Origin: an uncultured Oscillospiraceae bacterium
GTDB lineage: Bacteria; Bacillota; Clostridia; Oscillospirales; Oscillospiraceae
Assembly (NCBI GenBank): GCA_910587345.1
Contig: CAJUKH010000065.1
Span: 1-46,359, forward strand
Direction of reading: 5' to 3'
DNA: 46,359 nucleotides
Shown one piece after another: positions 15,023 through 24,567 of the stretch; position 1 is the first letter of the stretch, and every line of letters starts with the position of its first letter. The notes under the pieces are model-generated. The model made no database searches. It was not told the origin of the DNA and worked only from the letters and a program-made list of their open reading frames with translations. The position numbers and the translations under genes were made by a program.

Positions 15023-17104
15023 ATGCTGGAGCTGTTAGCCCCCGCCGGGTCCATGGAGGCCCTCACCGCCGCCGTCCAAAACGGTGCGGATGCCGTTTAT
15101 ATGGGCTTCGGCGACTTCAATGCCCGCCGCAACGCCAAAAATTTCACCGAAGCGGATTTCGCCTCGGCGGTCTCCTATTGCCATTTACGGGGGGTAAAGG
15201 TCTACCTGACTCTCAACACCCTCCTCACCGACCGGGAACTGCCTCCCGCCGCCGAGCTGGCCCGCCGGGCCAGCGAACTGGGGGCTGACGCCGTTCTCAT
15301 CCAGGACCCGGGGGTCCTCCGGGCGGTGCGGCAGGCCGCCCCCGACCTGACCCTCCACGCCTCCACCCAGATGACCGTCCACTCTCTCGACGGGGTAAAA
15401 GCCTGCGCCGACCTGGGCTTCAAACGGGCCGTCCTCTCCCGGGAACTGCCCGCCAGTGAGATCGAATACATCTGCGACCGCTCTCCCATCGAGATCGAGG
15501 TCTTCGGCCATGGCGCCCTTTGTATGTGCTACTCCGGCCAGTGCTACTTCTCCGCCGTGGTGGGAGAGCGCAGCGGCAACCGCGGCCTTTGCGCCCAGCC
15601 CTGCCGGATGAAATACGGCTGGAACGGCCGGGCCGACAGCTACCCCCTCTCCCTGAAGGACGCCTGTATGGCCGACCGGCTTCGCCAGCTGAAAAAGCTG
15701 GGGGTGTCCTGCCTCAAGCTGGAGGGAAGAATGAAGCGGGCGGAATATGTGGCGGTGGTCACCCGCATCTACTCCACCCTTTTGAAAGAGGACCGGATGC
15801 CCACCAAAGAGGAGATGGCCGCTCTGGAGGCCGCCTTCTCCCGTCAGGGCTTCACCCAGGGCTATCTGGACGACAACCCCGGCCCCCATATGTTCGGCGT
15901 CCGGGAGGAGAAGACCCCCGAGCCCAAGGAGTTGTTTGACCAGGCCCGTCAGACTTATGTAAACCAGGAAAACCCCCGCGTGAATGTGAAATTTTACGCC
16001 CTGGTCCGCCCGGAAGAGCCTGTTCAGGTGGGGGTGGAGGACCCCCAGGGCCGGGTGGTCACCGCCGCCGGGGACATCCCCCAGGCGGCCCGGACCCTGC
16101 CCATCACCGCAGAGCAGGTGGAAAAGCAGCTCTCCCGCACCGGGGGCACCCCCTACCACTGTCTTGGGGTAAAAGCGCTGGTGGAACCGGGTTTAAGCGT
16201 CCCCCTCTCCACCCTCAACGCCCTGCGGCGGCAGGTGCTGGAGGGCCTGTCCCAAAAGCGGCAGGCTCTGCCTCAGGTAAATACCGGGGAATTTAAGGCC
16301 GGGGCCAGATATGAAAACCCCGCCGCCCCCCCTTCCCTCACCGTCTCGGTGAGAAAGGCTGGGCAGATAAGCCCCGACCTTCTCCGTCTGGCCCCCGCCA
16401 TCCTCTACGTTCCCGCAGAGGAGCTGGCCGCCCACCCCGAGTGCCTCAAAGGCCTGCGGCCCGAGACCGCCCTTGGGGTCATCCCGCCCCGGGTGGTGTG
16501 GGACCGGGAGCTTCCTCAGGTGATGAAACAGCTGGAAGCGGCCAGAGAACTGGGGGCTACCGAAGCCCTCATCGGCAATCTGGGTATGATCGCCCCCTGC
16601 AAAAAGCTGGGCTTCACCCTCCGGGCCGACTACGGTCTGCCGGTGTTCAACGCTCAGGCCCTGAAGGAACTCAAGCGGTTTGACTTCGCCTCGGCCACCG
16701 CCAGCTTTGAACTGAAGCTGGCCCAGCTGCGGGATATCTCCAAGGCCCTGCCCACCGAGGCCATCGTCTACGGCCGCCTCCCCCTGATGCTCACGGAAAA
16801 CTGCATCATCAAAAACCGCACCGGCCGGTGTACCTGCGAAGGGGAAAATATCCTCACCGACCGAAAAGGAGAACGCTTCCCTGTGGTCAAGGCCCCGGGC
16901 TGCCGCAGCGAGATACTCAACAGCCGCAAGCTCTTTCTGGCGGACAAGCCCGAGTGGAAAAAGGCGGGGCTCACCTACGCCCGGCTCATGTTCACCACCG
17001 AAAACCCCTGGGAGTGTGTTCAGGCTCTGGAGCGCTATCAGGGCGAAGGCCAGTGGTCCCCGGCGGAGTTCACTCGGGGATTGTATTACAGAGGCGTGGA
17101 ATAA
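15023..17104 (+). CDS. Peptidase U32 family protein, RlhA/DUF3656-like
   Basis: 693 residues. The N-terminal U32 domain begins LELLAPAGSMEALTAAVQNGADAVYMG. The signature FGHGALCMCYSGQCYFSAVVG followed by RSGNRGLCAQPCR carries four cysteines that in this family bind an iron-sulphur cluster. The length and the C-terminal half (about 380-690, including ENCIIKNRTGRCTCEG) fit the long RlhA-type proteins that hydroxylate a 23S rRNA cytidine, rather than short collagenase-like forms; that role is inferred. The old peptidase label is probably misleading. It is translated right after zapA (TAA-G-ATG). Confidence 0.88.
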   Translation: MLELLAPAGSMEALTAAVQNGADAVYMGFGDFNARRNAKNFTEADFASAVSYCHLRGVKVYLTLNTLLTDRELPPAAELARRASELGADAVLIQDPGVLRAVRQAAPDLTLHASTQMTVHSLDGVKACADLGFKRAVLSRELPASEIEYICDRSPIEIEVFGHGALCMCYSGQCYFSAVVGERSGNRGLCAQPCRMKYGWNGRADSYPLSLKDACMADRLRQLKKLGVSCLKLEGRMKRAEYVAVVTRIYSTLLKEDRMPTKEEMAALEAAFSRQGFTQGYLDDNPGPHMFGVREEKTPEPKELFDQARQTYVNQENPRVNVKFYALVRPEEPVQVGVEDPQGRVVTAAGDIPQAARTLPITAEQVEKQLSRTGGTPYHCLGVKALVEPGLSVPLSTLNALRRQVLEGLSQKRQALPQVNTGEFKAGARYENPAAPPSLTVSVRKAGQISPDLLRLAPAILYVPAEELAAHPECLKGLRPETALGVIPPRVVWDRELPQVMKQLEAARELGATEALIGNLGMIAPCKKLGFTLRADYGLPVFNAQALKELKRFDFASATASFELKLAQLRDISKALPTEAIVYGRLPLMLTENCIIKNRTGRCTCEGENILTDRKGERFPVVKAPGCRSEILNSRKLFLADKPEWKKAGLTYARLMFTTENPWECVQALERYQGEGQWSPAEFTRGLYYRGVE

Positions 17105-17133
17105 GTTTACATAATATAAGCGAGGTATCCTCC

Positions 17134-17586
17134 ATGGAATTGAAAATCAAGCCCCTCTCCCCCAAAATCGGTACCGAGATCCCCCTCCCCTCCTACGCCA
17201 CCGCCGGGTCTGCGGGGATGGACCTGCGGGCCTGTATTGACGCCCCTATCACCATCCAGCCCCGGGAGCGGGTGAAGGTACCCACCGGGTTTGCCATCGC
17301 CCTGCCGGGGCCGGAGTATGCGGCCTTTATCTTTGCCCGCTCGGGGCTGGGGAACAATTACGGCGTCACCCTGCCCAACTGTGTGGGGGTGGTGGACAGC
17401 GACTACCGGGGGGAGGTCATCGTGGGCCTCACCAACCTGTCCGATGAGGCTTACACCATCCAGCCCGGGGACCGGGTGGCCCAGCTGGTCATCATGCCCG
17501 TGGCCCAGGCCAACATCACCGTCACCGACACTCTGGACGACACGGAGCGGGGCACCGGCGGCTTCGGCTCCACGGGCAGGCAGTAA
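17134..17586 (+). CDS. dut: dUTP diphosphatase
   Basis: 150 residues, typical of homotrimeric dUTPase, which hydrolyses dUTP to dUMP and keeps uracil out of DNA. All five motifs are present: AGSAGMDLRA (1), FARSGLG (2), NCVGVVDSDYRGEV (3, with the catalytic Asp), PGDRVAQLVI (4) and RGTGGFGSTGR (5, the C-terminal arm that closes over the substrate). The ATG at 17134 follows AGCGAGG. Confidence 0.97.
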   Translation: MELKIKPLSPKIGTEIPLPSYATAGSAGMDLRACIDAPITIQPRERVKVPTGFAIALPGPEYAAFIFARSGLGNNYGVTLPNCVGVVDSDYRGEVIVGLTNLSDEAYTIQPGDRVAQLVIMPVAQANITVTDTLDDTERGTGGFGSTGRQ

Positions 17587-17622
17587 CTTCGTTTTTCTTT
17601 TTTTGATTGGAGTTATACAGAA

Positions 17623-18204
17623 ATGGACATCATTTTAGCCTCCCAGTCCCCCCGCCGGAAGGAACTTCTGACCCGGATGGGCCTTTCCTTCCGTGTGGTG
17701 GTCTCCGACATTGACGAACATATGGAGCGTTCCCTTCCCCCGGACAAACTGGTGGAGTCCATCTCCGCCGAGAAAGCCCGGGCGGTGCAGCCCCTGACCG
17801 CCCCCGATTCCCTTATCGTCGCCGCCGATACGGTGGTGGTGCTGGACGGGACGGTCCTGGGCAAGCCCACCGACGAGGCCGACGCCCGGCGGATGCTGTC
17901 CCTCCTCTCGGGCCGGGAACATCAGGTCTACACCGGCTTCACCATCCTTCAGGGGGACCACATCCACTCCCAAAGTGAGGAGACCTTTGTCACCTTCCGC
18001 CCCCTCACCGAAGAGGAGATCGCCGCCTATGTCTCCTCCGGGGAACCCATGGACAAAGCGGGGGCCTATGGCATTCAGGGCCTTGGCTCCATGCTGGTAC
18101 AGGGTATCCGGGGGGATTACTTCAATGTGATGGGCCTTCCGGTCTGCGCCTTTGGACAGGCTTTGGAGGCCTTTGGCCTCTTCCCCCTGCTCCGCAGGCC
18201 ATAG
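17623..18204 (+). CDS. maf: Maf family nucleoside triphosphate pyrophosphatase
   Basis: 193 residues. ILASQSPRRKELLTRMG is the substrate-loop signature. ESISAEKARAV, VAADTVVVLDGTVLGKPTDEADARRML and GAYGIQGLGSMLVQGIRGDYFNVMGLPV complete the Maf/YhdE pattern of dTTP/UTP pyrophosphatases that clear non-canonical nucleotides and are linked to septation arrest. It sits between dut and mreC, the usual Firmicute context. Confidence 0.95.
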   Translation: MDIILASQSPRRKELLTRMGLSFRVVVSDIDEHMERSLPPDKLVESISAEKARAVQPLTAPDSLIVAADTVVVLDGTVLGKPTDEADARRMLSLLSGREHQVYTGFTILQGDHIHSQSEETFVTFRPLTEEEIAAYVSSGEPMDKAGAYGIQGLGSMLVQGIRGDYFNVMGLPVCAFGQALEAFGLFPLLRRP

Positions 18205-18239
18205 CCCCCCATTTCAACCAAAAGGGAGTACCTGCCATC

Positions 18240-19094
18240 GTGAAAGATTTTCTCAAACAAAACGGCATACTGATCCTTATCATCGCCCTGCTTCTAAGTC
18301 TCATCACGGCGGTGTTTTCCCTTACCTTCGGGGGCCTTGCCAACCCCTTCGTGAATCTGGCAGGCATTGTTGCCACCCCCTTCCGCAACGGCATCCACGC
18401 CTTTGTCACCTGGACCGAGGGGGTCTATTCCGATGCCTTTGAGCGGGAGATTCTGGCCGAGGAGCTGGAAGCACTGCGGCAGGAAAACGCCCGCCTTCAG
18501 GCCGAAGCCAGGGAGGGAGAGGCCGCCAGCCGGGAAAACGAGCGTCTTCGGGACCTGCTGGGCTTTCAGCAAAAACACAGCGAGCTTGTGACCGAGCCGG
18601 CCACCGTCACCGCCCACGGCAGCTCCAACTGGTCCTCCACCCTTACCATCTCCAAAGGCTCCGCCAACGGTCTGGCCGCGGGCAACTGCGTCATCGACCA
18701 GTACGGCAACCTGGTGGGGGTCATCTCGGAGGTGGGCCTCAACTGGTCCACCCTCATCACCGTGGTGGACGTGGATCTGGAAATGGGCGGCCTTATCGCC
18801 CGCACCGACGGCGCCGCCATCATCGAAGGGGACTTTGCCCTTATGAGCCAGGGCAAGCTGAAGCTGACCTACCTGCCCGAAGGGACCCAGCTGCTGGCCG
18901 GGGACACGATACTTACCTCCGGCCTCCGCTCCGGCGGCACCGCCACCTATCCCTCCGGACTGGTGGTGGGCTATGTGGAGCAGATGCGCTCCGACGACAG
19001 CAACATGAATGACTACGCCATCCTCACCCCCGCCGCCGCTCTGGACAAGCTGGAGCAGGTGTTTGTCATCAAATCCTTTGACGTGGTGGAATGA
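18240..19094 (+). CDS. mreC: Rod shape-determining protein MreC
   Basis: 284 residues. One transmembrane helix lies at about 8-30 (GILILIIALLLSLITAVFS). A coiled coil at about 72-105 (LAEELEALRQENARLQAEA) is followed by the extracellular beta domains with SSNWSSTLTISKGSANGL and LPEGTQLLAGDTILTSGLRSG. MreC links the cytoskeleton to the wall-synthesis complex. The start is a GTG at 18240, 11 nt after GGGAG. Confidence 0.94.
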   Translation: MKDFLKQNGILILIIALLLSLITAVFSLTFGGLANPFVNLAGIVATPFRNGIHAFVTWTEGVYSDAFEREILAEELEALRQENARLQAEAREGEAASRENERLRDLLGFQQKHSELVTEPATVTAHGSSNWSSTLTISKGSANGLAAGNCVIDQYGNLVGVISEVGLNWSTLITVVDVDLEMGGLIARTDGAAIIEGDFALMSQGKLKLTYLPEGTQLLAGDTILTSGLRSGGTATYPSGLVVGYVEQMRSDDSNMNDYAILTPAAALDKLEQVFVIKSFDVVE

Positions 19095-19168
19095 CCCCGC
19101 AAACAAGCGGCATCCGCCGCATCCCCTGAAGAAACGACCGCATATCCGCAGAAAGGAGGGCGCGGGCC

Positions 19169-19681
19169 GTGACAACCAAAGATTTCACCGTCAAATGGCT
19201 GGCCTACGCTCTGGCCCTCCTGCCGGTGTGGCTCATGGAGTGCTTTCTCCTCAGCCGTTACCCCATCTTCGGGGTCAAGCCCATGCTCCTCCCTCTGGCC
19301 GTGGTGGCGGTGGCCACCTTGGAGGGGGGCGCCGCCGGGGCCGGCTTCGGTCTGGGGGTAGGGTTCCTCTTTGACGCCATGACCCCCGGTGTGCCGGGTC
19401 TCCCCATCCTGCTGCTGGCCCTTCTGGGGCTGGGGGTCGGCCTGCTGGCCCAATACGCTCTGCGGCAGGACTTTGTGGGCTGCCTTCTCTGCTCGGTGCT
19501 GGCTCTGGCCGCCTTGGACGCCCTCCGCATCGCCTTTCGCCTCTTCACCGGGGCCGCCCCCCTTGGGGCCATGCTGACCCTGGCGGGGAAGGAGATCGGC
19601 TGGAGCCTTTGCTTTGTGCCCTTCGTTTACCCCCTGTTCCTCTGGGTCTACCACCGTGTGCCCAAGGCCACGGTACTGTAA
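19169..19681 (+). CDS. mreD: Rod shape-determining protein MreD
   Basis: 170 residues, almost wholly hydrophobic with five or six membrane helices (for example WLAYALALLPVWLMECFLL and LPILLLALLGLGVGLLAQYAL). It sits between mreC and mrdA, which identifies it better than its sequence does. The start is a GTG at 19169 behind GGAGG. Confidence 0.85.
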   Translation: MTTKDFTVKWLAYALALLPVWLMECFLLSRYPIFGVKPMLLPLAVVAVATLEGGAAGAGFGLGVGFLFDAMTPGVPGLPILLLALLGLGVGLLAQYALRQDFVGCLLCSVLALAALDALRIAFRLFTGAAPLGAMLTLAGKEIGWSLCFVPFVYPLFLWVYHRVPKATVL

Positions 19682-19693
19682 GGAGGGCAGAGG

Positions 19694-21793
19694 ATGGACG
19701 GAAAACAATTTCACCTGCGCACCCGCATCGTACTGATCCTGCTGGCTGCCGTACTGCTGGTCTTCACCTGGGTCCTCTATGACCTTCAGGTGGTCCACGG
19801 CAGCTATTATCTGGAACAGTCCACCCGGAAGATCGCCAACACCGAAACGGTCCAGGCCGCCCGGGGCGACATTCTGGACCGCTACGGCCGGGTGCTGGTA
19901 TCCAACCGGATCACCTATCAGGTCACCTTGGATACCTCCCTCATGGGGGGCACTCAGGGCCGCAACAGCACCATTTTGGCCCTTCTGGAGATCTGCCGAG
20001 AGCAGGGGGTGGAGTGGAGCGATTCCCTCCCCGTCACCGCCACCCGCCCCTTCCGCTACACCGTGGACGATCCCTACGAGAATATCCGGACGGACGACAA
20101 CGGAAACGTGACCACCTCCCCCACCCTTCTGACCCAGCTCACCGGAGCGCTGGAGAAATTCCAGCTACCCCAGGACCCCACCCCGCAGGAGCTGGTGGAC
20201 GCCCTGCGGATCTGGTTCGAGGTGGATGAGTCTCTTGGCGAAACCGAGGGCCGGGCCCTGGTGGGCGTCCTCTACGAACTGGCCCTCCGCTCCAAAGACA
20301 TTGTCCGCAGCAGCGACTATGTCTTCGCCAAGGATGTGGACATCGACTTCATCACCGTGGTAAAGGACCGCCGTCTCACCGGGGTCCGCATCGACACTGT
20401 TACGGTCCGTCAGTTCAACACCACCTACGCCGCCCACCTGCTGGGCCAGGTGGGCTCCATCGACGCCGGGGAGTGGGACGACTACAAAACCAGGGGCTAC
20501 GCCATGAACGCCATCGTGGGCAAATTCGGTGTGGAACAGGCCTTTGAAGAGATCCTGCGGGGCACCGCCGGGGTCAAAGATATCGAGGTCAATCAAAACG
20601 GCCGGGTGGTCAGTGAAAACTGGCATGTGGACCTGGACACCGGCGAGGTCTCGGCTCCCGACCCGGGGGATAACGTGATGCTCACTTTGGATATCAGGCT
20701 TCAGGAGGTGGTGGAGCAGGCCCTGGAGCGCTATGTCCCCGACATGACCGAGGAAAGCGAAAAGGCGGCCTGCGTTGTGGTGGATATGACCGGCGGCGTA
20801 CTGGCCTCGGCCACCTACCCCTCATACGACCCGGCGGAATACTACACCAACTATAACGCCCTCCGGGACGACCCGGCCGGCCCCCTCTTCAACCGGGCCC
20901 TTCAGGGGCTTTACGCCCCCGGCTCCACCATCAAAATGGCCATCGCCGCCGGCGCTTTGGAGGAGGGGGTCGTCACCAGAACCGAAAAAATTCTGGACAC
21001 CGGCCGCTACCTCCATTACGAGCGCATCCAGGACCAGCCCATGTGCTGGTACTTCCGGCAATACGGCGGGACCCACGGATGGGTCAACGTGTCCGAGGCT
21101 ATCCGGGACTCCTGCAACATATACTTCTACGAGGCGGGCCTTCGCCTTGGCATCGACCGCATCGACACCTACGCCTCCCTCTTTGGCTTGGGGGAGAAAA
21201 CCGGGCTGGAGCTTTACGAAGCCGCCGGCGAGGTGGCCGGCCCCGAGACCAGCGCCAAACACGGTCAGCCCTGGTACGAGGGGGACACCATGTACGCCGC
21301 CATCGGTCAGGGCAACACCCAGGTCACCCCCATCCAGCTGGCCAACTATATGGCCACTCTGGTCAACGGCGGCAGCCACTACCCCACCCACCTCCTGAAA
21401 ACGGTAAAATCCAGCGACTTCTCCCAGGTGGTGGAGGAATACCGCCCGGTAGCCCGGGACGAGATCGGCTTGGACAACGCCAATTTGGAGGCAGTCAAAC
21501 AGGGCATGGGCATGGTGGCCAGTGAAGGCTCGGTGGCCCGCTATTTCCGGGACCTGCCCGTTCAGGTGGGGGCCAAGACCGGCACTGCCCAGGTCTCCCG
21601 CAACTCCGAAGCCCACGCCCTTCTGGTGGCCTTCGCCCCTTACGATGACCCGGAGATCGCCATGGCCATCGTGGTGGAGCACGGCGGCTCCGGTACCCTC
21701 GTGGCCGCCATCGCCGCCGAGATCTTCCAATACTATTTCTCCGCCAGAGACGCCATGGAAGCCCCAACCATCGAAAACACGCTGGTGCGGTGA
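19694..21793 (+). CDS. mrdA: Penicillin-binding protein 2, elongation transpeptidase
   Basis: 699 residues. One N-terminal membrane anchor (RIVLILLAAVLLVFTWVLYDL) is followed by the class B dimerisation region RGDILDRYGRVLVSN. The transpeptidase domain carries SxxK in YAPGSTIKMA (Ser about 411), the SxN motif in RDSCNIYFYE (about 473-475) and KTG in GAKTGTAQV (about 628). It cross-links peptidoglycan during side-wall growth with MreC/MreD. AAGGAGG precedes the ATG, and the stop overlaps the frame of the downstream glycosidase gene. Confidence 0.96.
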   Translation: MDGKQFHLRTRIVLILLAAVLLVFTWVLYDLQVVHGSYYLEQSTRKIANTETVQAARGDILDRYGRVLVSNRITYQVTLDTSLMGGTQGRNSTILALLEICREQGVEWSDSLPVTATRPFRYTVDDPYENIRTDDNGNVTTSPTLLTQLTGALEKFQLPQDPTPQELVDALRIWFEVDESLGETEGRALVGVLYELALRSKDIVRSSDYVFAKDVDIDFITVVKDRRLTGVRIDTVTVRQFNTTYAAHLLGQVGSIDAGEWDDYKTRGYAMNAIVGKFGVEQAFEEILRGTAGVKDIEVNQNGRVVSENWHVDLDTGEVSAPDPGDNVMLTLDIRLQEVVEQALERYVPDMTEESEKAACVVVDMTGGVLASATYPSYDPAEYYTNYNALRDDPAGPLFNRALQGLYAPGSTIKMAIAAGALEEGVVTRTEKILDTGRYLHYERIQDQPMCWYFRQYGGTHGWVNVSEAIRDSCNIYFYEAGLRLGIDRIDTYASLFGLGEKTGLELYEAAGEVAGPETSAKHGQPWYEGDTMYAAIGQGNTQVTPIQLANYMATLVNGGSHYPTHLLKTVKSSDFSQVVEEYRPVARDEIGLDNANLEAVKQGMGMVASEGSVARYFRDLPVQVGAKTGTAQVSRNSEAHALLVAFAPYDDPEIAMAIVVEHGGSGTLVAAIAAEIFQYYFSARDAMEAPTIENTLVR

Positions 21794-21849
21794 CCTGCCT
21801 GCGCCCCGCTTCGCTCCTTCACTTCTCCTGCCCGGAAAGGGGGATCTCC

Positions 21850-23688
21850 TTGCATCCACACGATACCTCCCCATGGTTCGACCCCACCTCCCCGCTCTGC
21901 AGATCCCCCTATGGGGCGGCGGCTTCGGGCGATAAGGTCACCTTCACTCTTCGCCCCCTCCGCTCCCGGGGCTTTGTCCGGGGGGCCCTCACCGCCCGGT
22001 GGGAGTTTGACGGGGACCGTCTCTCCGAACTTCCCCTCCCCTGGGTGGGATGGGACGGGGACCGGGACCTGTTCTCCGCCTCACTGGACACCACAGGCTA
22101 TGTGGGCCTTGTGTGGTACACCCTCCGGCTGGAGAAGAGAAACGGCGAATCGGAGGAGCTTGGCCCCTTCCAGCTTACCGTTTACGACGGCGGCGAGTCT
22201 GTCCCCACCTGGTTCGGAGAGGGGGTCACCTACCAGATTTTCCCCGACCGCTTCCACCGCCTGTCCCTCCCGGACCCCACCGGCATGGTGGGGGGCCGCA
22301 CCATCCATCCGGGCTGGGAAGAGGAGCCGGAATACCGCCCCAACGAACACGGCGAGATCCGCAACCGGGACTTCTTTGGCGGCAGCCTCCCCGGCGTGGA
22401 GGAAAAACTGCCCTATCTGCAAAGCCTGGGGGTGGAGACCATCTACCTCTGCCCCATCTTTGAAGCCCCGGAGAACCACCGTTACGGCGCCGCCGACTAC
22501 GAAAAAATAGACCCCATGCTGGGCACCGAAGAGGACTTCTCCCGCCTGTGCCGCAAGGCCCACGCCCTCGGTATGCGTATCATGCTGGACGGCGTTTTCA
22601 ACCACACGGGCTACGTCTCCAGATACTTCAACGCCCAGGGCTACCGGGACACCCCCGGCGCCTGGCAAAGTCAAAGCTCTCCCTACTATGACTGGTTTAC
22701 CTTCCAAAGTTGGCCGAATGCGTACAACTCCTGGTGGGGAATTTACTCTCTTCCCACCACCAATAAAGAAAGTCAGTCCTGGTTACGGTACATCACCGGG
22801 GAAAACGGCGTCATCCGCTCCTGGCTCCGGGCAGGGGCGGACGGCTGGCGGCTGGATGTGGCCGACGAACTGCCCGACTTTGTGGTCCATGCCATCCACG
22901 CCGCCGCCCGGGCGGAAAAGCCCGACGCCGTCATCATCGGCGAGGTGTGGGAGGATGCCTCCCACAAGATCGCCTACGGCCTTCGCCGCCGCCATGTGCT
23001 GGGGGGCCACTGCGATGGTGTGATGAACTACCCCCTCCGCAGCGGCATCCTCTCCTTCCTTCTGGGCGGGGACGGCGGCAGCCTTCGCCGGACGGTGGAG
23101 ACCCAGCGGCAAAACTACCCCCCCTGGGCCTTTTCCTCCGGCATGAACTCCCTGGGCACCCACGACACCCCCCGCATCCTCACCCTCTTGGGGGAGGGCA
23201 GCGACCACAAAGGCGACACCTCCCGGGACTGGCGCTCCGCCAGCCGCCTCTCTCCGGAGCAGCGGGCCATTGCCGTCCGCCGGCTGAAGCTGGGCAGCCT
23301 TCTCCTCTACGCCCTCCCCGGCTCCCCCACCCTCTACTATGGGGACGAGGTGGGGATGGAGGGCTTTGAAGACCCCTTCAACCGCCGCCCCTTCCCCTGG
23401 GGCAAAGAGGACGGCCACCTTCTGGCCTGGTTCACCGCCCTGGGCAAAGCCCGGAAAGAACTGCTCCCCCTCCGCCGGGGGACCCTTGCCTGGCTCCCCG
23501 TGCCAGGGCAAACCGCCGCCTTCGTCCGCTCCCTGAACGGAGAGAGCCTCCTCACCGCCGTCAACGCCGGGGAGACTCCCGCCCTGCTGGAGCTGCCCGG
23601 CGGCGCCGACCTGCCCCTCCCCCCCATGGAAGGGCAGCTCCTCCGCCAAACGCCGGAATGCACCTGGCAAATTTTGCTGAAAACATGA
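21850..23688 (+). CDS. GH13 alpha-amylase/neopullulanase-type glycoside hydrolase
   Basis: 612 residues from a TTG at 21850. That start is chosen because GGAAAGGGGG lies 6 nt upstream and the product then begins with the short N-terminal strand expected before SPYGAAASGDKVTFTLR. A GTG at 21790 overlapping the mrdA stop would add 20 unlikely residues. An N-terminal beta domain (about 15-115) precedes the (beta/alpha)8 barrel with YQIFPDRF, DGVFNH, GWRLDVADEL (nucleophile Asp about 336), IIGEVWED (acid/base Glu about 365) and LGTHDTPR (Asp about 439). No signal peptide is seen, so it would cleave alpha-glucans or maltodextrins in the cytoplasm. Its place at the end of a cell-shape operon looks incidental. 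Confidence 0.92.
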   Translation: MHPHDTSPWFDPTSPLCRSPYGAAASGDKVTFTLRPLRSRGFVRGALTARWEFDGDRLSELPLPWVGWDGDRDLFSASLDTTGYVGLVWYTLRLEKRNGESEELGPFQLTVYDGGESVPTWFGEGVTYQIFPDRFHRLSLPDPTGMVGGRTIHPGWEEEPEYRPNEHGEIRNRDFFGGSLPGVEEKLPYLQSLGVETIYLCPIFEAPENHRYGAADYEKIDPMLGTEEDFSRLCRKAHALGMRIMLDGVFNHTGYVSRYFNAQGYRDTPGAWQSQSSPYYDWFTFQSWPNAYNSWWGIYSLPTTNKESQSWLRYITGENGVIRSWLRAGADGWRLDVADELPDFVVHAIHAAARAEKPDAVIIGEVWEDASHKIAYGLRRRHVLGGHCDGVMNYPLRSGILSFLLGGDGGSLRRTVETQRQNYPPWAFSSGMNSLGTHDTPRILTLLGEGSDHKGDTSRDWRSASRLSPEQRAIAVRRLKLGSLLLYALPGSPTLYYGDEVGMEGFEDPFNRRPFPWGKEDGHLLAWFTALGKARKELLPLRRGTLAWLPVPGQTAAFVRSLNGESLLTAVNAGETPALLELPGGADLPLPPMEGQLLRQTPECTWQILLKT

Positions 23689-23821
23689 CCTTTTTCGGCT
23701 CTATGCGGATTTTTTCACCCCTTTTTATAAAAAACGACAATTTCCTCTGGCATTTTTGAAAAATTCGTGCTACGATAGAAAAAACAGGAGCATCTCACAA
23801 CCACGGAGAGAGGTGTGCGCA

Positions 23822-24433
23822 ATGAGAAAACGACTTTTGGCCCTGCTGACTTCCCTTTGTCTTTTCACCGCCCCGGCCCTGGCCGCCGGCGAATATCCCG
23901 ACGTGACCGGGGAGGAATGGTTTGCCCCGGCGGTGGAATCCGTCACGGAAAAAGGCATCATGACCGGTCTGGAAGGGGGCCTTTTCGGCCCCGGCGAAGC
24001 TGTGACCCGGGCCACGGTCATCACCGTGCTGTGGCGGCTGGAAGGTTCCCCCAAAGTCTCGGTGGAGGTCCCCTTCACCGATGCGGAAACCGACTGGTAC
24101 GCCGTCCCCGCCGCCTGGGCCAAGGGCACCGGTGTGGCTTCCGGCTACGCCGATGGCTCCTTTGGCGGCCGGGACCTTGTAACAAGAGAACAGGTGGCCT
24201 GCTTCCTCTACCGCTACGCCCAGTATAAAGAAGAGCCTTTGGCCGAAGGGGCCTTGGGGCTGTTCCGTGATGCCGCCGACATCTCCCCCTGGGCCGAGGA
24301 CGCCATGCGTCATGCCGTTGGCGCAGGCATCCTTCAAGGCGACAGTCAGGGCCTCGTGGCTCCCGGCGGCTACGCCGACCGGGCCTCTCTTGCCGCCATG
24401 CTCCAGCGGATGCTCACCCCGGCGGCCGGATAA
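23822..24433 (+). CDS. Small S-layer homology domain protein
   Basis: 203 residues: a signal peptide cleaved after PALA-AG (about residue 21), then three SLH modules and almost nothing else. The modules are YPDVTGEEWFAPAVESVTEKGIMTGLEGGLFGP, then FTDAETDWYAVPAAWAKGTGVASGYADGSFGG, then FRDAADISPWAEDAMRHAVGAGILQGD. Each is followed by a VTRATVITVLWRL-like helix. It may be a stand-alone wall-binding protein that caps or spaces the S-layer. AGAGAGGTG precedes the ATG. A weak promoter, CTGGCA / 18 bp / TACGAT, lies at 23747-23776. Confidence 0.88.
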   Translation: MRKRLLALLTSLCLFTAPALAAGEYPDVTGEEWFAPAVESVTEKGIMTGLEGGLFGPGEAVTRATVITVLWRLEGSPKVSVEVPFTDAETDWYAVPAAWAKGTGVASGYADGSFGGRDLVTREQVACFLYRYAQYKEEPLAEGALGLFRDAADISPWAEDAMRHAVGAGILQGDSQGLVAPGGYADRASLAAMLQRMLTPAAG

Positions 24434-24487
24434 AACCACCATTTGTGACCAGTTTGAAAACGATTTATGAACCTTTTTTGTGACTTC

Positions 24488-24516
24488 TTGACGTGCGGCA
24501 AATTTTGGGGTATGCT
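24488..24516 (+). promoter_or_regulatory. Sigma-A promoter of the marR-like gene
   Basis: TTGACG (24488-24493), 17 bp, TATGCT (24511-24516), about 45 nt before the ATG. Confidence 0.8.
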
Positions 24517-24567
24517 CCCTTCATAAGCCCTTCTATGGACAAGGGCAGAGAAAAGGAGCATCCGCAC

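Noticed and set aside
21790..21849. GTG start of the GH13 gene overlapping the mrdA stop
   Set aside because: The TTG at 21850 has a strong ribosome site at correct spacing, and the 20 extra residues do not resemble the family N-terminus or a signal peptide.
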